Assembly: GCF_039540405.1 (NCBI RefSeq) | Contig: NZ_BAABEY010000011.1 | Span: forward strand, 1 to 64,000 | From: Ravibacter arvi | GTDB lineage: Bacteria > Bacteroidota > Bacteroidia > Cytophagales > Spirosomataceae | Direction: 5' to 3' | DNA length: 64,000 nt | In this document: in pieces, positions 25,189-34,450 of the stretch | Numbering within the stretch: position 1 is the stretch's first letter | Layout of the letters: each line of letters opens with the position of its first letter | Made by a program: the position numbers and the translations under genes | The notes under the pieces: model-generated | The model's input: the letters and a program-made list of their open reading frames with translations, nothing else | Database searches by the model: none | Told to the model about the DNA's origin: nothing

Positions 25189-26013
25189 CTAATTGTTTTC
25201 AAATACTTCTTTAATATCAGCCAAAGACGGGAACCCTGGCGTCAGCAGTTCCTCTTCGGGTTTGTAGATATACGCCATCGGATAGGCCCGCTCAATGAAA
25301 GAGGCGTCGTCAAGGTTGTTATAACGGAACTGAACCGACCACCTGATCAGGTCAGTAGTATTATTTCCCGACTGGTGGATGAGCAGTGTAGAAAACACCA
25401 CGATGTCTCCCACCTCCAACTCAGTCTGAACGAATTCGCTGTGATTCAGATCTGCAAGGATCCCGCCCTGATAACCGGAAGTATCTGCTTCCATCAGGCC
25501 TTTGAAATGACTACCGGGCATTACCTGCACACTCCCCAGTTCCTTATTCGCCGGGACAAGCGGGAACCAGATAACTGCGCTGTCCAGCGACCCCTGTCCT
25601 GTCCGCCAGTCCTGGTGCGGATCGAGTTTCCAGTGCTTGCTGCCATTTTTAGACAAAAAGCGGCTGTTGAACTGCATAGCCGGACGAACGCCGATGATTG
25701 GATTGGTAAGCCCCAGTTCCTGCAATTGTGCCGTTATTTTCGGATCCGTTCCCAGGCGGTGCAGGGAAATCAAATGCTGGACGGTCTTCCCGGTATTGAC
25801 AAACGCGTCAAAATCCCTTTCAAATAAGGCATACATGGCCTTGTCAAAAGCCTCCCGGTTCTCTATATCCACCCGGATTCCCAGAACCCGGTTGATTTGA
25901 ACCGAAAATATTTCCCTTGCCTGCCTGTAAATGTTATTCAGGACCTCCTTATCAAAAAAGCCCCGCAATATGACATACCCGTTGCGGTGAAACTCCTGTT
26001 TTAAACTTTCCAT
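25189..26013 (-). CDS. Phytanoyl-CoA dioxygenase (PhyH) family protein
   Basis: A 274-residue Fe(II)/2-oxoglutarate oxygenase-like protein. It begins FHRNGYVILRGFFDKEV, typical of the family, and has an H-x-D iron motif in DPHQDWRTGQGS with a distal histidine in LIHQSGNN. It probably hydroxylates a small molecule, lipid or sugar. Placement between a GT2 gene and a propeller gene suggests glycan or glycolipid tailoring, but that is only inference. Confidence 0.87.
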   Translation of the reverse strand: MESLKQEFHRNGYVILRGFFDKEVLNNIYRQAREIFSVQINRVLGIRVDIENREAFDKAMYALFERDFDAFVNTGKTVQHLISLHRLGTDPKITAQLQELGLTNPIIGVRPAMQFNSRFLSKNGSKHWKLDPHQDWRTGQGSLDSAVIWFPLVPANKELGSVQVMPGSHFKGLMEADTSGYQGGILADLNHSEFVQTELEVGDIVVFSTLLIHQSGNNTTDLIRWSVQFRYNNLDDASFIERAYPMAYIYKPEEELLTPGFPSLADIKEVFENN

Positions 26014-26060
26014 TCGATAACTTAGGTTATTGCTTCAATGGCCCGACCGATCCGGCCCAG

Positions 26061-26108
26061 CCGATTTCCAATTTCCGATTTCCGATTTCCGATTTCTGAT
26101 TTCCGACT
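26061..26108. repeat. Heptamer array, CGGAAAT family, single arm (B2)
   Basis: A run of ATTTCCG-type units (for example ATTTCCGATTTCCGATTTCC) with no matching purine arm nearby. It lies in the 98-bp gap between the propeller and dioxygenase genes, both on the minus strand, and looks like half of a hairpin element. Confidence 0.85.
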
Positions 26109-26111
26109 CCC

Positions 26112-27050
26112 TCACTCCTCCCAAACCGCGTAACCAAACCCGGAAGCTCCGAAACCATTTCCGTTGTAAAATAGATATTTTTTATCGCCCCTGCTAAAGT
26201 AGTGCGCATAATTCATCATCTGGAAATCAAAATCACCGGGGTTTTCGGAGCGGGCAATTCCGACCAGGTCGTCTTTACGCGTCCAGTTGGTTCCGTCCGG
26301 AGATTCTGCATATCCCAGCCGGTAGCTATAGGCCGGGTTCGTGCGGTAATCGAGCGCATTGCGGTAGGAATAGTACATTTTGTAAATGCCCTCTTCTTTC
26401 ACCACGCTCGGCCGCCCTACCGCGTCAAGAAATTCGTCAAAATCAATCGCCGGAACGTCGCTGACCTCCCAGCGGATACCATCACTGGAAACCGCCGAAT
26501 GACAGCGATAATAAGGTTCCGGGATACCGTGGACGGTCCCCCATTTCTGGCAGGATATGTACCACATTCTCCAGGTCCCGTCTTCCTCCACCATGACCGA
26601 AGGCATGGCCGCCCAAACCGGGTCATAGATATTCCGGTCCAGAACAGGACCCCGGTACTTCTTTTCGAACGTAAGTCCGCCGTCTTTGCTTACCGCCAGC
26701 CCGATCGAGAGCCGGTATGTATGGGGGACTTTGTTCCAACCGGTATAATAAAGCCATATCTCACCGTCAGGCCGCTTTACAAACCACGACGGCATCACCC
26801 CGGTCTCATCATTTTCGCCGGGCAGCCCGACATCCATCACGGCCTCATGGTGAATGTACTTCACCTTGGAAAAATCGTCGGGGTCCACTTCTATGAAAGT
26901 AGGCCTGGTTTGGACTTTTTCGTCACGCGACGAAAAATAGATGCGAATGGCGCTCCCGGTGTCAAAGACAAAGGGGGCCTGAGCGTGTGTGCGGCTATGC
27001 GCCAAATTTCCTTCCGGCTTGTATATAAGGCCTTTCTTAATCCAAGGCAT
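26112..27050 (-). CDS. Glycosidase-like five-bladed beta-propeller protein
   Basis: A 312-residue protein with repeated blade motifs such as DGEIWLYYTGW, DGTWRMWYISC, EGIYKMYYSY and DKKYLFYNGNG, and 'F-E-K...G...D' start-of-blade patterns, as in GH32/GH43/GH130-type propellers. It has no signal peptide, so it may be cytosolic rather than a secreted hydrolase. It is encoded first in a possible cluster with dioxygenase, GT2 and ABC exporter, which points to glycan synthesis or processing. No specific activity can be assigned; the catalytic acids are not certain. Confidence 0.72.
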   Translation of the reverse strand: MPWIKKGLIYKPEGNLAHSRTHAQAPFVFDTGSAIRIYFSSRDEKVQTRPTFIEVDPDDFSKVKYIHHEAVMDVGLPGENDETGVMPSWFVKRPDGEIWLYYTGWNKVPHTYRLSIGLAVSKDGGLTFEKKYRGPVLDRNIYDPVWAAMPSVMVEEDGTWRMWYISCQKWGTVHGIPEPYYRCHSAVSSDGIRWEVSDVPAIDFDEFLDAVGRPSVVKEEGIYKMYYSYRNALDYRTNPAYSYRLGYAESPDGTNWTRKDDLVGIARSENPGDFDFQMMNYAHYFSRGDKKYLFYNGNGFGASGFGYAVWEE

Positions 27051-27312
27051 GGCAGACTGGTATGAGTTAGCTAAAGTATAAATATTTCAGGAGGCTAAAT
27101 TAGTGCTTTCTGCGATAGGGAAAAAATGCCTTTTGTCACCTCAGGAGTTCAGGCACTTCTTCCGCTGACATTGCAGCTCCCGCCTCCTGCTGTCTTTTTT
27201 CGAAGTACATAGCTTCCCTGTTTACTTTTTTCTCACTTTTGCCGTTCCTGAATAAAATAACGACACTTCTGCCCAAACCTTTTATCAATACGGAAGATAT
27301 AAGTAAATCCAT

Positions 27313-28086
27313 ATGTCAAAAACAGCGCTCATTACGGGAAGTACCAGCGGGATCGGGTTGGCAATTGCTGCTGCATTCGCCGGAAAAGGCTATAATATCG
27401 TTTTCAACGGATTGGAGAAAAACGGCCCCGGAATTGCAGCTGAAACCGCGGCAAAATTTGAAGTCGATCACCTGTTTTTTGATGCCGATCTCAAAGATCC
27501 CGGCCAGATTCAACAGATGGTGGCCGGAAGCATAGCCGCTTTCGGTAATATTGACGTACTTGTCAACAACGCCGGGATTCAGTTTGTCAGCAAAATTGAA
27601 GATTTCCCGGATGAAAAATGGCGCGATCTCATGGCTGTGCATCTCGATGCCGCATTTCGGCTTTCCAAGGCCGTGTGGCCCGGCATGCAGCAAAAACGCT
27701 CCGGCGCCGTCATCAATATCGCTTCGGCCCACGGCCTCATTGCTTCTCCTTACAAGAGCGCCTATGTCGCAGCAAAACACGGCATTATCGGGCTCACCCG
27801 GGCGCTGGCCATGGAAGGCGGGCCTTTTGGCATTACCGCAAACGCCATTTGCCCGGGTTACGTGCTCACCCCCCTGGTAGAAAAACAGATTCCGGAACAA
27901 ATGCAGGTCCATGGCATGAGCCGGGAAGAGGTGGTGGAGAAAATTTTCCTGAAAGAACACGCCATCAAAGCTTTTATCACGCCCGAAGCCGTAGCGGAAA
28001 CAGCACTTTTCCTGGCTAACAGCGCCGCAGCTCCGTTTATTACCGGAACCGCCCTGGCCATTGACGCCGGATGGACCGCTCACTAG
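27313..28086 (+). CDS. 3-Hydroxybutyrate dehydrogenase-like SDR
   Basis: A 257-residue classical short-chain dehydrogenase. The NAD-binding motif TGSTSGIG (residues 8-15), NNAG (85-88) and the catalytic S138, Y151 and K155 are present. The arrangement SAHGLIASPYKSAYVAAKHG and GYVLTPLVEKQIP strongly resembles D-3-hydroxybutyrate dehydrogenases, which oxidise 3-hydroxybutyrate to acetoacetate with NAD+. Substrate remains a prediction. It is transcribed alone, following a 262-bp divergent gap in which I found no clear promoter. Confidence 0.85.
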   Translation: MSKTALITGSTSGIGLAIAAAFAGKGYNIVFNGLEKNGPGIAAETAAKFEVDHLFFDADLKDPGQIQQMVAGSIAAFGNIDVLVNNAGIQFVSKIEDFPDEKWRDLMAVHLDAAFRLSKAVWPGMQQKRSGAVINIASAHGLIASPYKSAYVAAKHGIIGLTRALAMEGGPFGITANAICPGYVLTPLVEKQIPEQMQVHGMSREEVVEKIFLKEHAIKAFITPEAVAETALFLANSAAAPFITGTALAIDAGWTAH

Positions 28087-28112
28087 CCGGGCTGCCCCGC
28101 AAAACCATACAA

Positions 28113-28147
28113 TTTGTGAGGCAATAAGCGGCGTTTTACTATTTTTG
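28113..28147 (+). promoter_or_regulatory. Promoter for cysS
   Basis: TTTG (28113-28116), 23 nt, then TATTTTTG (28140-28147), an exact TAnnTTTG element. It lies 82 nt upstream of the cysS ATG and downstream of the SDR stop, so cysS probably has its own transcript. Confidence 0.6.
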
Positions 28148-28229
28148 TACCGAAGGGGTGCCTGGTCACCCAAATTGTCTATTTACCCGAACACGCCTCC
28201 CAGGCAGATCGTAAAATTATATTATTTCA

Positions 28230-29732
28230 ATGAGTGTACAGGATTTCGAACCGTTGGTGCTTTTCAACACGCTGACCCGTAAAAAAGAACTGTTCACACC
28301 TTTTAATCCCCCCTATGTGGGGATGTATGTGTGTGGCCCGACGGTTTATAACAACGTACATCTGGGCAATGTCAGGACCTTTCTGAACTTTGATACTTTA
28401 CTGCGCTACCTGACTCATATCGGGTATAAGGTACGCTACGTGCGCAACATTACGGATGTAGGCCACCTGGTGGGCGACGGCGACGAGGGTGAAGACAAAA
28501 TCGGCAGGATGGCCAAGCTCGAGCAGCTTGAGCCTATGGAAATTGTGCAGCGCTACACCAACGATTTCCATGAGGTGATGTCTGTTTTCAACATCCTGCC
28601 GCCCAGCATCGAACCCACCGCTACCGGCCACCTTATAGAGCAGATTGAAGCGGTCAAAACTTTCCTCGAAAAAGGGCTCGCTTACGAATCAAACGGATCG
28701 GTATACTTCGACATCGCGCGGTACAACGAATTGGGCAATGAATACGGAAAACTTTCCGGGCGGATTCTTGAAGATCTTCGCAATGAAACCCGCGAGCTTG
28801 ACGGCCAGGAAGAAAAACGGAGCCCGCTTGATTTCGCGTTGTGGAAAAAGGCTGCGCCTGAACACATCATGCAGTGGAATTCTCCGTGGGGACGGGGCTT
28901 CCCCGGCTGGCACCTGGAATGTACCTGTATGAGCTCCAAGTACCTCGGACAAACCTTCGACATTCACGGCGGGGGTATGGACCTGAAGTTCCCGCACCAT
29001 GAATGTGAAATCGCTCAAGGCAGAGGGCTCACCGGTAAAGACCCGGTACGCTATTGGATGCATTCCAATATGCTGACCGTAAACGGACAGAAAATGTCCA
29101 AGTCTCTTAACAATTCCTTCCTGCCAAGAGAATTATTTACGGGGAACCATCCGCTGCTCGAACAGGCTTTCAGCCCGATGACCGTCCGCTTTTTCATGCT
29201 GCAAAGCCATTACCGCTCTACCCTCGACTTCTCTAACGAAGCGTTGCGGGCAGCGCAAAAAGGCTATCGGAAGCTCGCTTCGGGTGTTCGCAGTATTAAA
29301 ATGCTCGAGTATATCGAAGAAGAAGGCGTTGAAATCAACGAGGAAATCCGTCAGGATATTACGGCTTCAGTGCGCCGCTTCTATGACGCCATGAACGACG
29401 ATATCAATACAGCTGTCGCCATTGCGCAGATGTTTAACCTGCTTCGGTACATCAACATGCTCTATGCCGGCCAGCTTAAGTTTTCGGCAATCGGCAGAAC
29501 GGCTTTCGAGCTGATGGAAAACAAATTCGTCTATTTCTTCCACGAAATTCTCGGGCTTTCCGAAGAAAAAACCACTGGCGACAGCGTCCTTATCGGAATG
29601 CTCAATTTATATAAGGAGTATAAGGCCGAAAAACGTTACGACAAAGTAGATGAAATCCGTGCCTATTTTAAAAACCAGGGGCTGGTGATCCGCGACATGA
29701 AACACAGGATCGATTGGGCTTATGAAGAATAG
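28230..29732 (+). CDS. cysS: Cysteinyl-tRNA synthetase
   Basis: A 500-residue class I synthetase charging tRNA-Cys. The zinc-binding cysteine C35 is in YVCGPTVYNN; the HIGH motif is H44-L-G-N47; KMSKS appears in NGQKMSKSLNN. Other zinc ligands are plausible in WHLECTCM and HHECEIAQ. The C-terminal DALR-like helical region is present. Length is normal. A heptamer hairpin follows the stop codon. Confidence 0.96.
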   Translation: MSVQDFEPLVLFNTLTRKKELFTPFNPPYVGMYVCGPTVYNNVHLGNVRTFLNFDTLLRYLTHIGYKVRYVRNITDVGHLVGDGDEGEDKIGRMAKLEQLEPMEIVQRYTNDFHEVMSVFNILPPSIEPTATGHLIEQIEAVKTFLEKGLAYESNGSVYFDIARYNELGNEYGKLSGRILEDLRNETRELDGQEEKRSPLDFALWKKAAPEHIMQWNSPWGRGFPGWHLECTCMSSKYLGQTFDIHGGGMDLKFPHHECEIAQGRGLTGKDPVRYWMHSNMLTVNGQKMSKSLNNSFLPRELFTGNHPLLEQAFSPMTVRFFMLQSHYRSTLDFSNEALRAAQKGYRKLASGVRSIKMLEYIEEEGVEINEEIRQDITASVRRFYDAMNDDINTAVAIAQMFNLLRYINMLYAGQLKFSAIGRTAFELMENKFVYFFHEILGLSEEKTTGDSVLIGMLNLYKEYKAEKRYDKVDEIRAYFKNQGLVIRDMKHRIDWAYEE

Positions 29733-29741
29733 GTGGTGGGG

Positions 29742-29867
29742 AGGAAATCAGAAATCGGACATCGGAAATCGGAAATCGGAAATTTTAGAAAAGGGAAAAT
29801 TAGAAAAGGGAGCTTGGATATTAAGAATTGGGTATTAGCGGGCCGATTTCTGATTTCCGATTTCCGA
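29742..29867. repeat. Heptamer hairpin, CGGAAAT family (copy B3)
   Basis: The purine arm has GGAAATCGGAAATCGGAAAT (29742-29783). A loop of about 60 nt contains a separate direct repeat of TTAGAAAAGGGA-like units. The pyrimidine arm CCGATTTCTGATTTCCGATT starts at 29843. It fills the gap between cysS and the DUF192 gene. Confidence 0.88.
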
Positions 29868-29881
29868 AAACCACAATCCAC

Positions 29882-30385
29882 ATGAAAACACGCATTTGGG
29901 TAATTTTACTCCTGTTGATAGCTGCGGCAGCGGCTTTTTTTTTCCTCCGCAGGGAGCCCGCAACTGAACCGGCGACGCATCAACCTGCGGCTGAAACCGG
30001 CAGACCCGAGATCCAGGGGAGCATTACGTTTCACAGCAACGGAACCGCTCAAAAGGTAGACGTAGAAGTAGCCCGCAGTGAATACGAGCACGCCAAAGGG
30101 CTGATGGACCGCACCAGCCTTCCGCATCACCAGGGCATGCTGTTTATATTCGACGAAATGGCCCCCCGGAGCTTCTGGATGAGAAACACCCGGATTTCAC
30201 TCGATATAATCTATGTGGATGACAAAAAGAAAGTGGTCTCCATCCAAAAAAATGCTGTTCCGATGTCGGATGAAAGCCTCCCTTCCACCGGCCCGGCACA
30301 ATACGTGGTAGAAGTGAATGCAGGTTTTGCCGACCTCTACAAAATACAACCGGGTGATAGCCTTTCGTTTAATATTCCCAAGTAG
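29882..30385 (+). CDS. DUF192 family envelope protein
   Basis: A 167-residue protein with one N-terminal hydrophobic segment (VILLLLIAAAAAFFFL, about residues 6-21) and a DUF192 domain (about 50-165): VARSEYEHAKGLMDRTSLP, MLFIFDE, FWMRNTRISLDIIYVD. It is probably membrane-anchored and faces the periplasm; the domain's function is unknown. I start it at 29882, since the longer frame from 29828 would be translated from the heptamer repeat. Repeats lie on both sides: B3 upstream and A4 downstream. Confidence 0.88.
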   Translation: MKTRIWVILLLLIAAAAAFFFLRREPATEPATHQPAAETGRPEIQGSITFHSNGTAQKVDVEVARSEYEHAKGLMDRTSLPHHQGMLFIFDEMAPRSFWMRNTRISLDIIYVDDKKKVVSIQKNAVPMSDESLPSTGPAQYVVEVNAGFADLYKIQPGDSLSFNIPK

Positions 30386-30457
30386 GTGTGAGGTATGAGG
30401 CGTGAGGTGTAAGTCTTATGCCACCCCTCATACCTCATGCCTCACCGCTCATACCTC
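30386..30457. repeat. Heptamer hairpin, TGAGGNN family (copy A4)
   Basis: The purine arm GTGTGAGGTATGAGGCGTGA (from about 30387) and the pyrimidine arm with CCTCATACCTCATGCCTCAC and CGCTCATACCTC fill the entire 72-bp gap between the DUF192 stop and the ATG of the M28 gene. The downstream gene's leader is therefore all repeat, with no Shine-Dalgarno sequence. Confidence 0.9.
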
Positions 30458-31495
30458 ATGAAACAAATATTCCTTTTAAACTGGAGGCCGGCGGTTCTTT
30501 TGCGGGCATTGGCGGCAGGATTGATAGCCGTAGGCTGCCAAAGCAGGCAGCAGGAAACTGAAACTACCCGGGCGCCGGCAGACGCAGTACAGAGCCGGAC
30601 GCCGGCTTTTACCGAAGATTCTGCATATTATTTTGTCAAACAACAGGTGGATTTCGGCCCGCGCGTGCCCAACACAAAAGCACACGAAAGCTGCGGCGAC
30701 TACCTGGTGCGAAAGCTTCGCTCATTCGGCTGGCAGGCGATTGAACAAAAGTTCCGTCCCACTACTTTCGACGGTAAAAAGCTGAATGCCAGAAATATTA
30801 TCGGGATCTATAATCCTGACGCCAAACGTCGGATTCTCCTCGCAGCACACTGGGACTCCCGGCCCTTCGCCGATGCGGACAAGGCACAAAAAAATTCACC
30901 CGTCCCCGCGGCTAATGACGGCGCCAGCGGCGTTGGGGTTTTGCTGGAAATCGCCCGGACCATCGGACAGGACAAAAATAATCTCAACATCGGGGTTGAC
31001 ATTATTTTCTTCGATGCTGAAGATTGGGGAAATAGCGGCGGTACCGGCCCGGATGATGAATACATGGGCGGATTCTGCCTGGGCTCGCAATACTGGGCAC
31101 AAAACAAGCACCTGCCGCAATATTCAGCTTATTATGGCATTTTGCTGGATATGGTAGGCGCCAAGAACGCCACCTTCCCCAAGGAATCACTCTCGATGAT
31201 GTACGCCGGCGACGTCGTAAACAAAGTCTGGGATACCGCCAAATCGCTCGGGTATGGTGCCTATTTCGTTGACGTAACCGGCTTTGGTGTCGGTGTGGAC
31301 GACCATGTGGCGGTCAATAAAATTGCCAAAATCCCGATGATCGACATCATTCACCTCGATCCGGCCTCCGGGAGCTTTTTTGAACATTGGCACACAGTTC
31401 ATGATACCATGGAAAGCATCGATCCGAAGACCCTGAAAGCCGTCGGTCAGACCGTGCTAGAGGTATTGTACCTTGAAAACACGCCGCCGGCATAA
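30458..31495 (+). CDS. M28 family lipoprotein (glutaminyl cyclase-like)
   Basis: A 345-residue Zn-dependent M28-fold protein. The signal peptide ends in a lipobox with C27 (IAVGC), so it is a lipoprotein. Metal-site segments are LAAHWDSRPF, ANDGASGVG, FFDAEDWG and DMVGAKNATF. This arrangement resembles bacterial and animal glutaminyl-peptide cyclotransferases more than aminopeptidases; it could form N-terminal pyroglutamate on exported proteins, many of which would start with Gln after signal cleavage in Bacteroidota. Aminopeptidase activity is the alternative. The start at 30458 directly abuts repeat A4. Confidence 0.83.
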   Translation: MKQIFLLNWRPAVLLRALAAGLIAVGCQSRQQETETTRAPADAVQSRTPAFTEDSAYYFVKQQVDFGPRVPNTKAHESCGDYLVRKLRSFGWQAIEQKFRPTTFDGKKLNARNIIGIYNPDAKRRILLAAHWDSRPFADADKAQKNSPVPAANDGASGVGVLLEIARTIGQDKNNLNIGVDIIFFDAEDWGNSGGTGPDDEYMGGFCLGSQYWAQNKHLPQYSAYYGILLDMVGAKNATFPKESLSMMYAGDVVNKVWDTAKSLGYGAYFVDVTGFGVGVDDHVAVNKIAKIPMIDIIHLDPASGSFFEHWHTVHDTMESIDPKTLKAVGQTVLEVLYLENTPPA

Positions 31496-31742
31496 CCGGC
31501 AGGGCCGTTGTACGTTGCCGCCGGATTTCCCGTTTCATTAAAAGAAAATTTCCGCTGCCGGGAAGACCCCTGATCTCCTTTTAAGCGGCGCAACTTCAGG
31601 TGAGCCCTTCAATTCACCCATAATTTTGAAAAGCATGGGTATATTCCAGAAAAGAATGCATTTCTTAAAGTGAATCAAAGTATCTGACCGATATTTCCCA
31701 TAGTTATTAATAATCAAAAATCTGATCACTCAGAAAGTGCCT

Positions 31743-33104
31743 ATGAAAACTCATAGAAAAGACCACTCAGAAAGAAGAGACTTTCTCAAAAAAGCCCTGG
31801 CCGGATCCGCAGTTATGACGTTCGGCGGCGTATTGCCGGGCTTCAGCGCAAAGAGCTACAAAAGAGTAATCGGCGCGAATGAGAAAATTTCAATCGGTGT
31901 TATGGGGGTTAACAGCCGCGGACTTGCTCTCGCGCAGAATTTTGCACTGCAACCGAACAGTGAAGTAAATTTCATCTGCGACGTTGACACCAGGGCCGCG
32001 GAAAAGGCAATTGACGTAATCAACAAAATTCAGGGTAAAAAGCCTGCCGATGTGCCTGATTTCCGGAAGGCGCTTGAAAGCAAGGATATGGATGCGCTCG
32101 TTGTCGCAGCGCCTGACCACTGGCACGCACCGGCTGCATTGCTCGCCTCGAAAGCGGGCAAGCACGTGTACCTGGAAAAACCATGCAGCCATAACCCGAA
32201 TGAGGGCGAAATGCTGGTAGCTGCCGCCAAGAAGTACAAAAATGTTATCCAAATGGGCAACCAGCGCCGTTCGTGGCCGAATGTTGCCAAAGGAATCAAA
32301 GAAGTACAGAACGGGGCTATCGGCCGCGCTTACTTTGCAAAGGGCTGGTACACCAACAACCGCCCTTCGATCGGCACAGGGAAGGTAACTCCGGTACCCC
32401 AATGGCTCAATTTTGATCTTTGGCAAGGCCCGGCACCAAGAAAGGCATTCAAAGACAACCTGATCCACTACAACTGGCACTGGTTCTGGCATTGGGGAAC
32501 TGCGGAATCACTCAACAACGGAACCCACATGCTCGACCTGATGCGTTGGGGGCTCCAGGTGGACTACCCTACCAAGGTTTCATCCGACGGCGGCCGCTAC
32601 CGGTACCAGGATGACTGGGAAACACCTGACACACAAGTGATTAACCTGGAATTCGGCAACAAATGTGCCATGACCTGGGAAGGCAGAAGCTGTAATGGCC
32701 GCACTAACGAAGGCAGCAGCGTCGGGCTGGTATTCTACGGCGAAAATGGTTCCCTGCAAATTGACGGCGGCAACTCCTACAAAATTTTCGGCCTGGACAA
32801 CAAACTGGTGAAAGAAGTGAAAAACGATATTGAAATCAACGCCCGCGACCGGATGAACCCTTCACAGGCGCTGGATGCTTTCCACTTCCAGAACTTCTTT
32901 GACGCTATCAAAAAGGGAACTCCGCTAGCTTCCGACATCGACAGCGGTCACAAAAGCACGCTGCTGTGTCAATTGGGCAATATTGCTTACCGCACGCGTA
33001 CTACGTTGGACATCGACCCGGCTACTGGTAGAATTAAAAACAATAAAGAAGCGCAGAAACTTTGGAAGCGCGAATACCAAAAAGGTTGGGAACCAACTGT
33101 CTAA
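31743..33104 (+). CDS. Gfo/Idh/MocA family oxidoreductase, Tat-exported
   Basis: A 453-residue protein with a Tat signal (ERRDFLKKALAGSAVMTFGG) followed by an NAD(P)-binding Rossmann domain: ISIGVMGVNSRGLALAQNF, then DHWHAPAALLA and KHVYLEKPC, the family's catalytic-lysine region. The C-terminal domain includes GTAESLNNGTHMLDLMRWG. It should act in the periplasm on a sugar or derivative, but may use its NAD cofactor non-classically. It is 18 bp before the permease gene, first in a probable GlcNAc operon. It does not show the usual GH109 glycosidase signature. Start set at ATG 31743, not the GTG six bases upstream. Confidence 0.88.
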   Translation: MKTHRKDHSERRDFLKKALAGSAVMTFGGVLPGFSAKSYKRVIGANEKISIGVMGVNSRGLALAQNFALQPNSEVNFICDVDTRAAEKAIDVINKIQGKKPADVPDFRKALESKDMDALVVAAPDHWHAPAALLASKAGKHVYLEKPCSHNPNEGEMLVAAAKKYKNVIQMGNQRRSWPNVAKGIKEVQNGAIGRAYFAKGWYTNNRPSIGTGKVTPVPQWLNFDLWQGPAPRKAFKDNLIHYNWHWFWHWGTAESLNNGTHMLDLMRWGLQVDYPTKVSSDGGRYRYQDDWETPDTQVINLEFGNKCAMTWEGRSCNGRTNEGSSVGLVFYGENGSLQIDGGNSYKIFGLDNKLVKEVKNDIEINARDRMNPSQALDAFHFQNFFDAIKKGTPLASDIDSGHKSTLLCQLGNIAYRTRTTLDIDPATGRIKNNKEAQKLWKREYQKGWEPTV

Positions 33105-33122
33105 CGGATTGTACTCGCAAAA

Positions 33123-34448
33123 ATGAAACAAAAAAACGAACTCGTTTCAGTCGAAAGCCTGACCAAGAATCAAACCATTCTCTCGATTTTCCTGATCGGG
33201 GTCATGTTCTTTATCTTCGGGTTTATCTCCTGGGTAAATGCCATCCTGATCCCTTATTTTAAGATTGCCTGTGAACTTACCAGCTTTCAGTCGTACCTGG
33301 TAGCGTTTGCCTTCTATGTAGCGTATTTTTTCATGTCGGTACCGGCCTCCTTTATTCTTAAAAAATACGGTTTTAAGATGGGGATGATGTTCGGTTTCTG
33401 GGCGATGGCAGCCGGGGCGTTTATTTTCGTACCTGCGGCTATGACGCGCACCTATGAGATTTTCCTCCTGGGCTTGTTTACGATCGGTATCGGCCTGGCC
33501 ATTCTCCAGACTGCTGCGAACCCCTACATCACGATCCTGGGCCCTAAAGAACGGGCCGCGCAGCGCATCAGCATCATGGGTATTTGCAACAAGGCCGCCG
33601 GTATTCTCTCGCCGCTCATTTTCGCCGCTGTCATCCTGAAACCGACAGATACCGACCTTTTTGCGCAATTGCAGCACATGGGAGATACAGAGAAGGCGGC
33701 AGCCCTTGACGAACTTATCCGGCGGGTTATCACGCCGTATTCGGCGCTGGGCACCTTCCTGCTTGTATTGGGTTTCCTGGTCTATAAATCGCCGCTTCCG
33801 GAAATCGACACCGAGCACGAAAGCGAGGCGGTGGCAAGCGCAAATTCGTCCAAAAACAGCATTTTCGATTTCCCTCACCTTATTCTCGGCGCGGTAGCAA
33901 TATTCCTACACGTGGGAACGCAAGTGATTGCCATCGATACCATCATTCCCTACGCCAACTCGATGGGCCTCGACCTGCTGGAAGCGAAAACATTCCCTTC
34001 CTATACGCTGGCCTGTACCATCATCGGTTATCTTATCGGGATCACGGTAATCCCGAAAGTGATCTCCCAGGTGACGGCGCTGCGCATTTGTACCGTTCTG
34101 GGAACATTTTTTACCCTGGGCATCATTTATGCAACAGGTGAAATTACCTTGCTGAACCATACCACCGACGTATCGATCTGGTTCGTAGTGCTGCTGGGCC
34201 TCGCCAACTCACTGGTATGGGCGGGTATCTGGCCATTGGCCCTCGACGGACTTGGCCGTTTTACCAAGCTCGGTTCGTCCATTATGATCATGGGCCTTTG
34301 CGGAAACGCGATTATGCCGCTTGTTTACGGGCATTTCGCCGATAGCCACGGTACAAGGCTGGCCTACTGGGTACTGATCCCATGTTATCTCTACTTGGTA
34401 TTCTACGCGGCAAAAGGCCACAAATTAAGAAAATGGGGATTTAAATAG
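33123..34448 (+). CDS. nagP: Sugar MFS permease (FucP-like; probable GlcNAc permease)
   Basis: A 441-residue inner-membrane transporter with about twelve helices of the fucose/glucose-galactose permease (FHS) group: FFIFGFISWVNAILIPYFK, AYFFMSVPASFILKKYG, GIGLAILQTAANPYIT. Position directly before nagA and nagB suggests import of N-acetylglucosamine by proton symport, as for NagP. Substrate is inferred from context only. Transcribed with the Gfo/Idh gene; hairpin A5 sits before nagA. Confidence 0.85.
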   Translation: MKQKNELVSVESLTKNQTILSIFLIGVMFFIFGFISWVNAILIPYFKIACELTSFQSYLVAFAFYVAYFFMSVPASFILKKYGFKMGMMFGFWAMAAGAFIFVPAAMTRTYEIFLLGLFTIGIGLAILQTAANPYITILGPKERAAQRISIMGICNKAAGILSPLIFAAVILKPTDTDLFAQLQHMGDTEKAAALDELIRRVITPYSALGTFLLVLGFLVYKSPLPEIDTEHESEAVASANSSKNSIFDFPHLILGAVAIFLHVGTQVIAIDTIIPYANSMGLDLLEAKTFPSYTLACTIIGYLIGITVIPKVISQVTALRICTVLGTFFTLGIIYATGEITLLNHTTDVSIWFVVLLGLANSLVWAGIWPLALDGLGRFTKLGSSIMIMGLCGNAIMPLVYGHFADSHGTRLAYWVLIPCYLYLVFYAAKGHKLRKWGFK

Positions 34449-34450
34449 GC

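Noticed and set aside
31743..33104. GH109 alpha-N-acetylgalactosaminidase
   Set aside because: It shares the fold and a Tat signal, but I do not see the characteristic GH109 sequence blocks.
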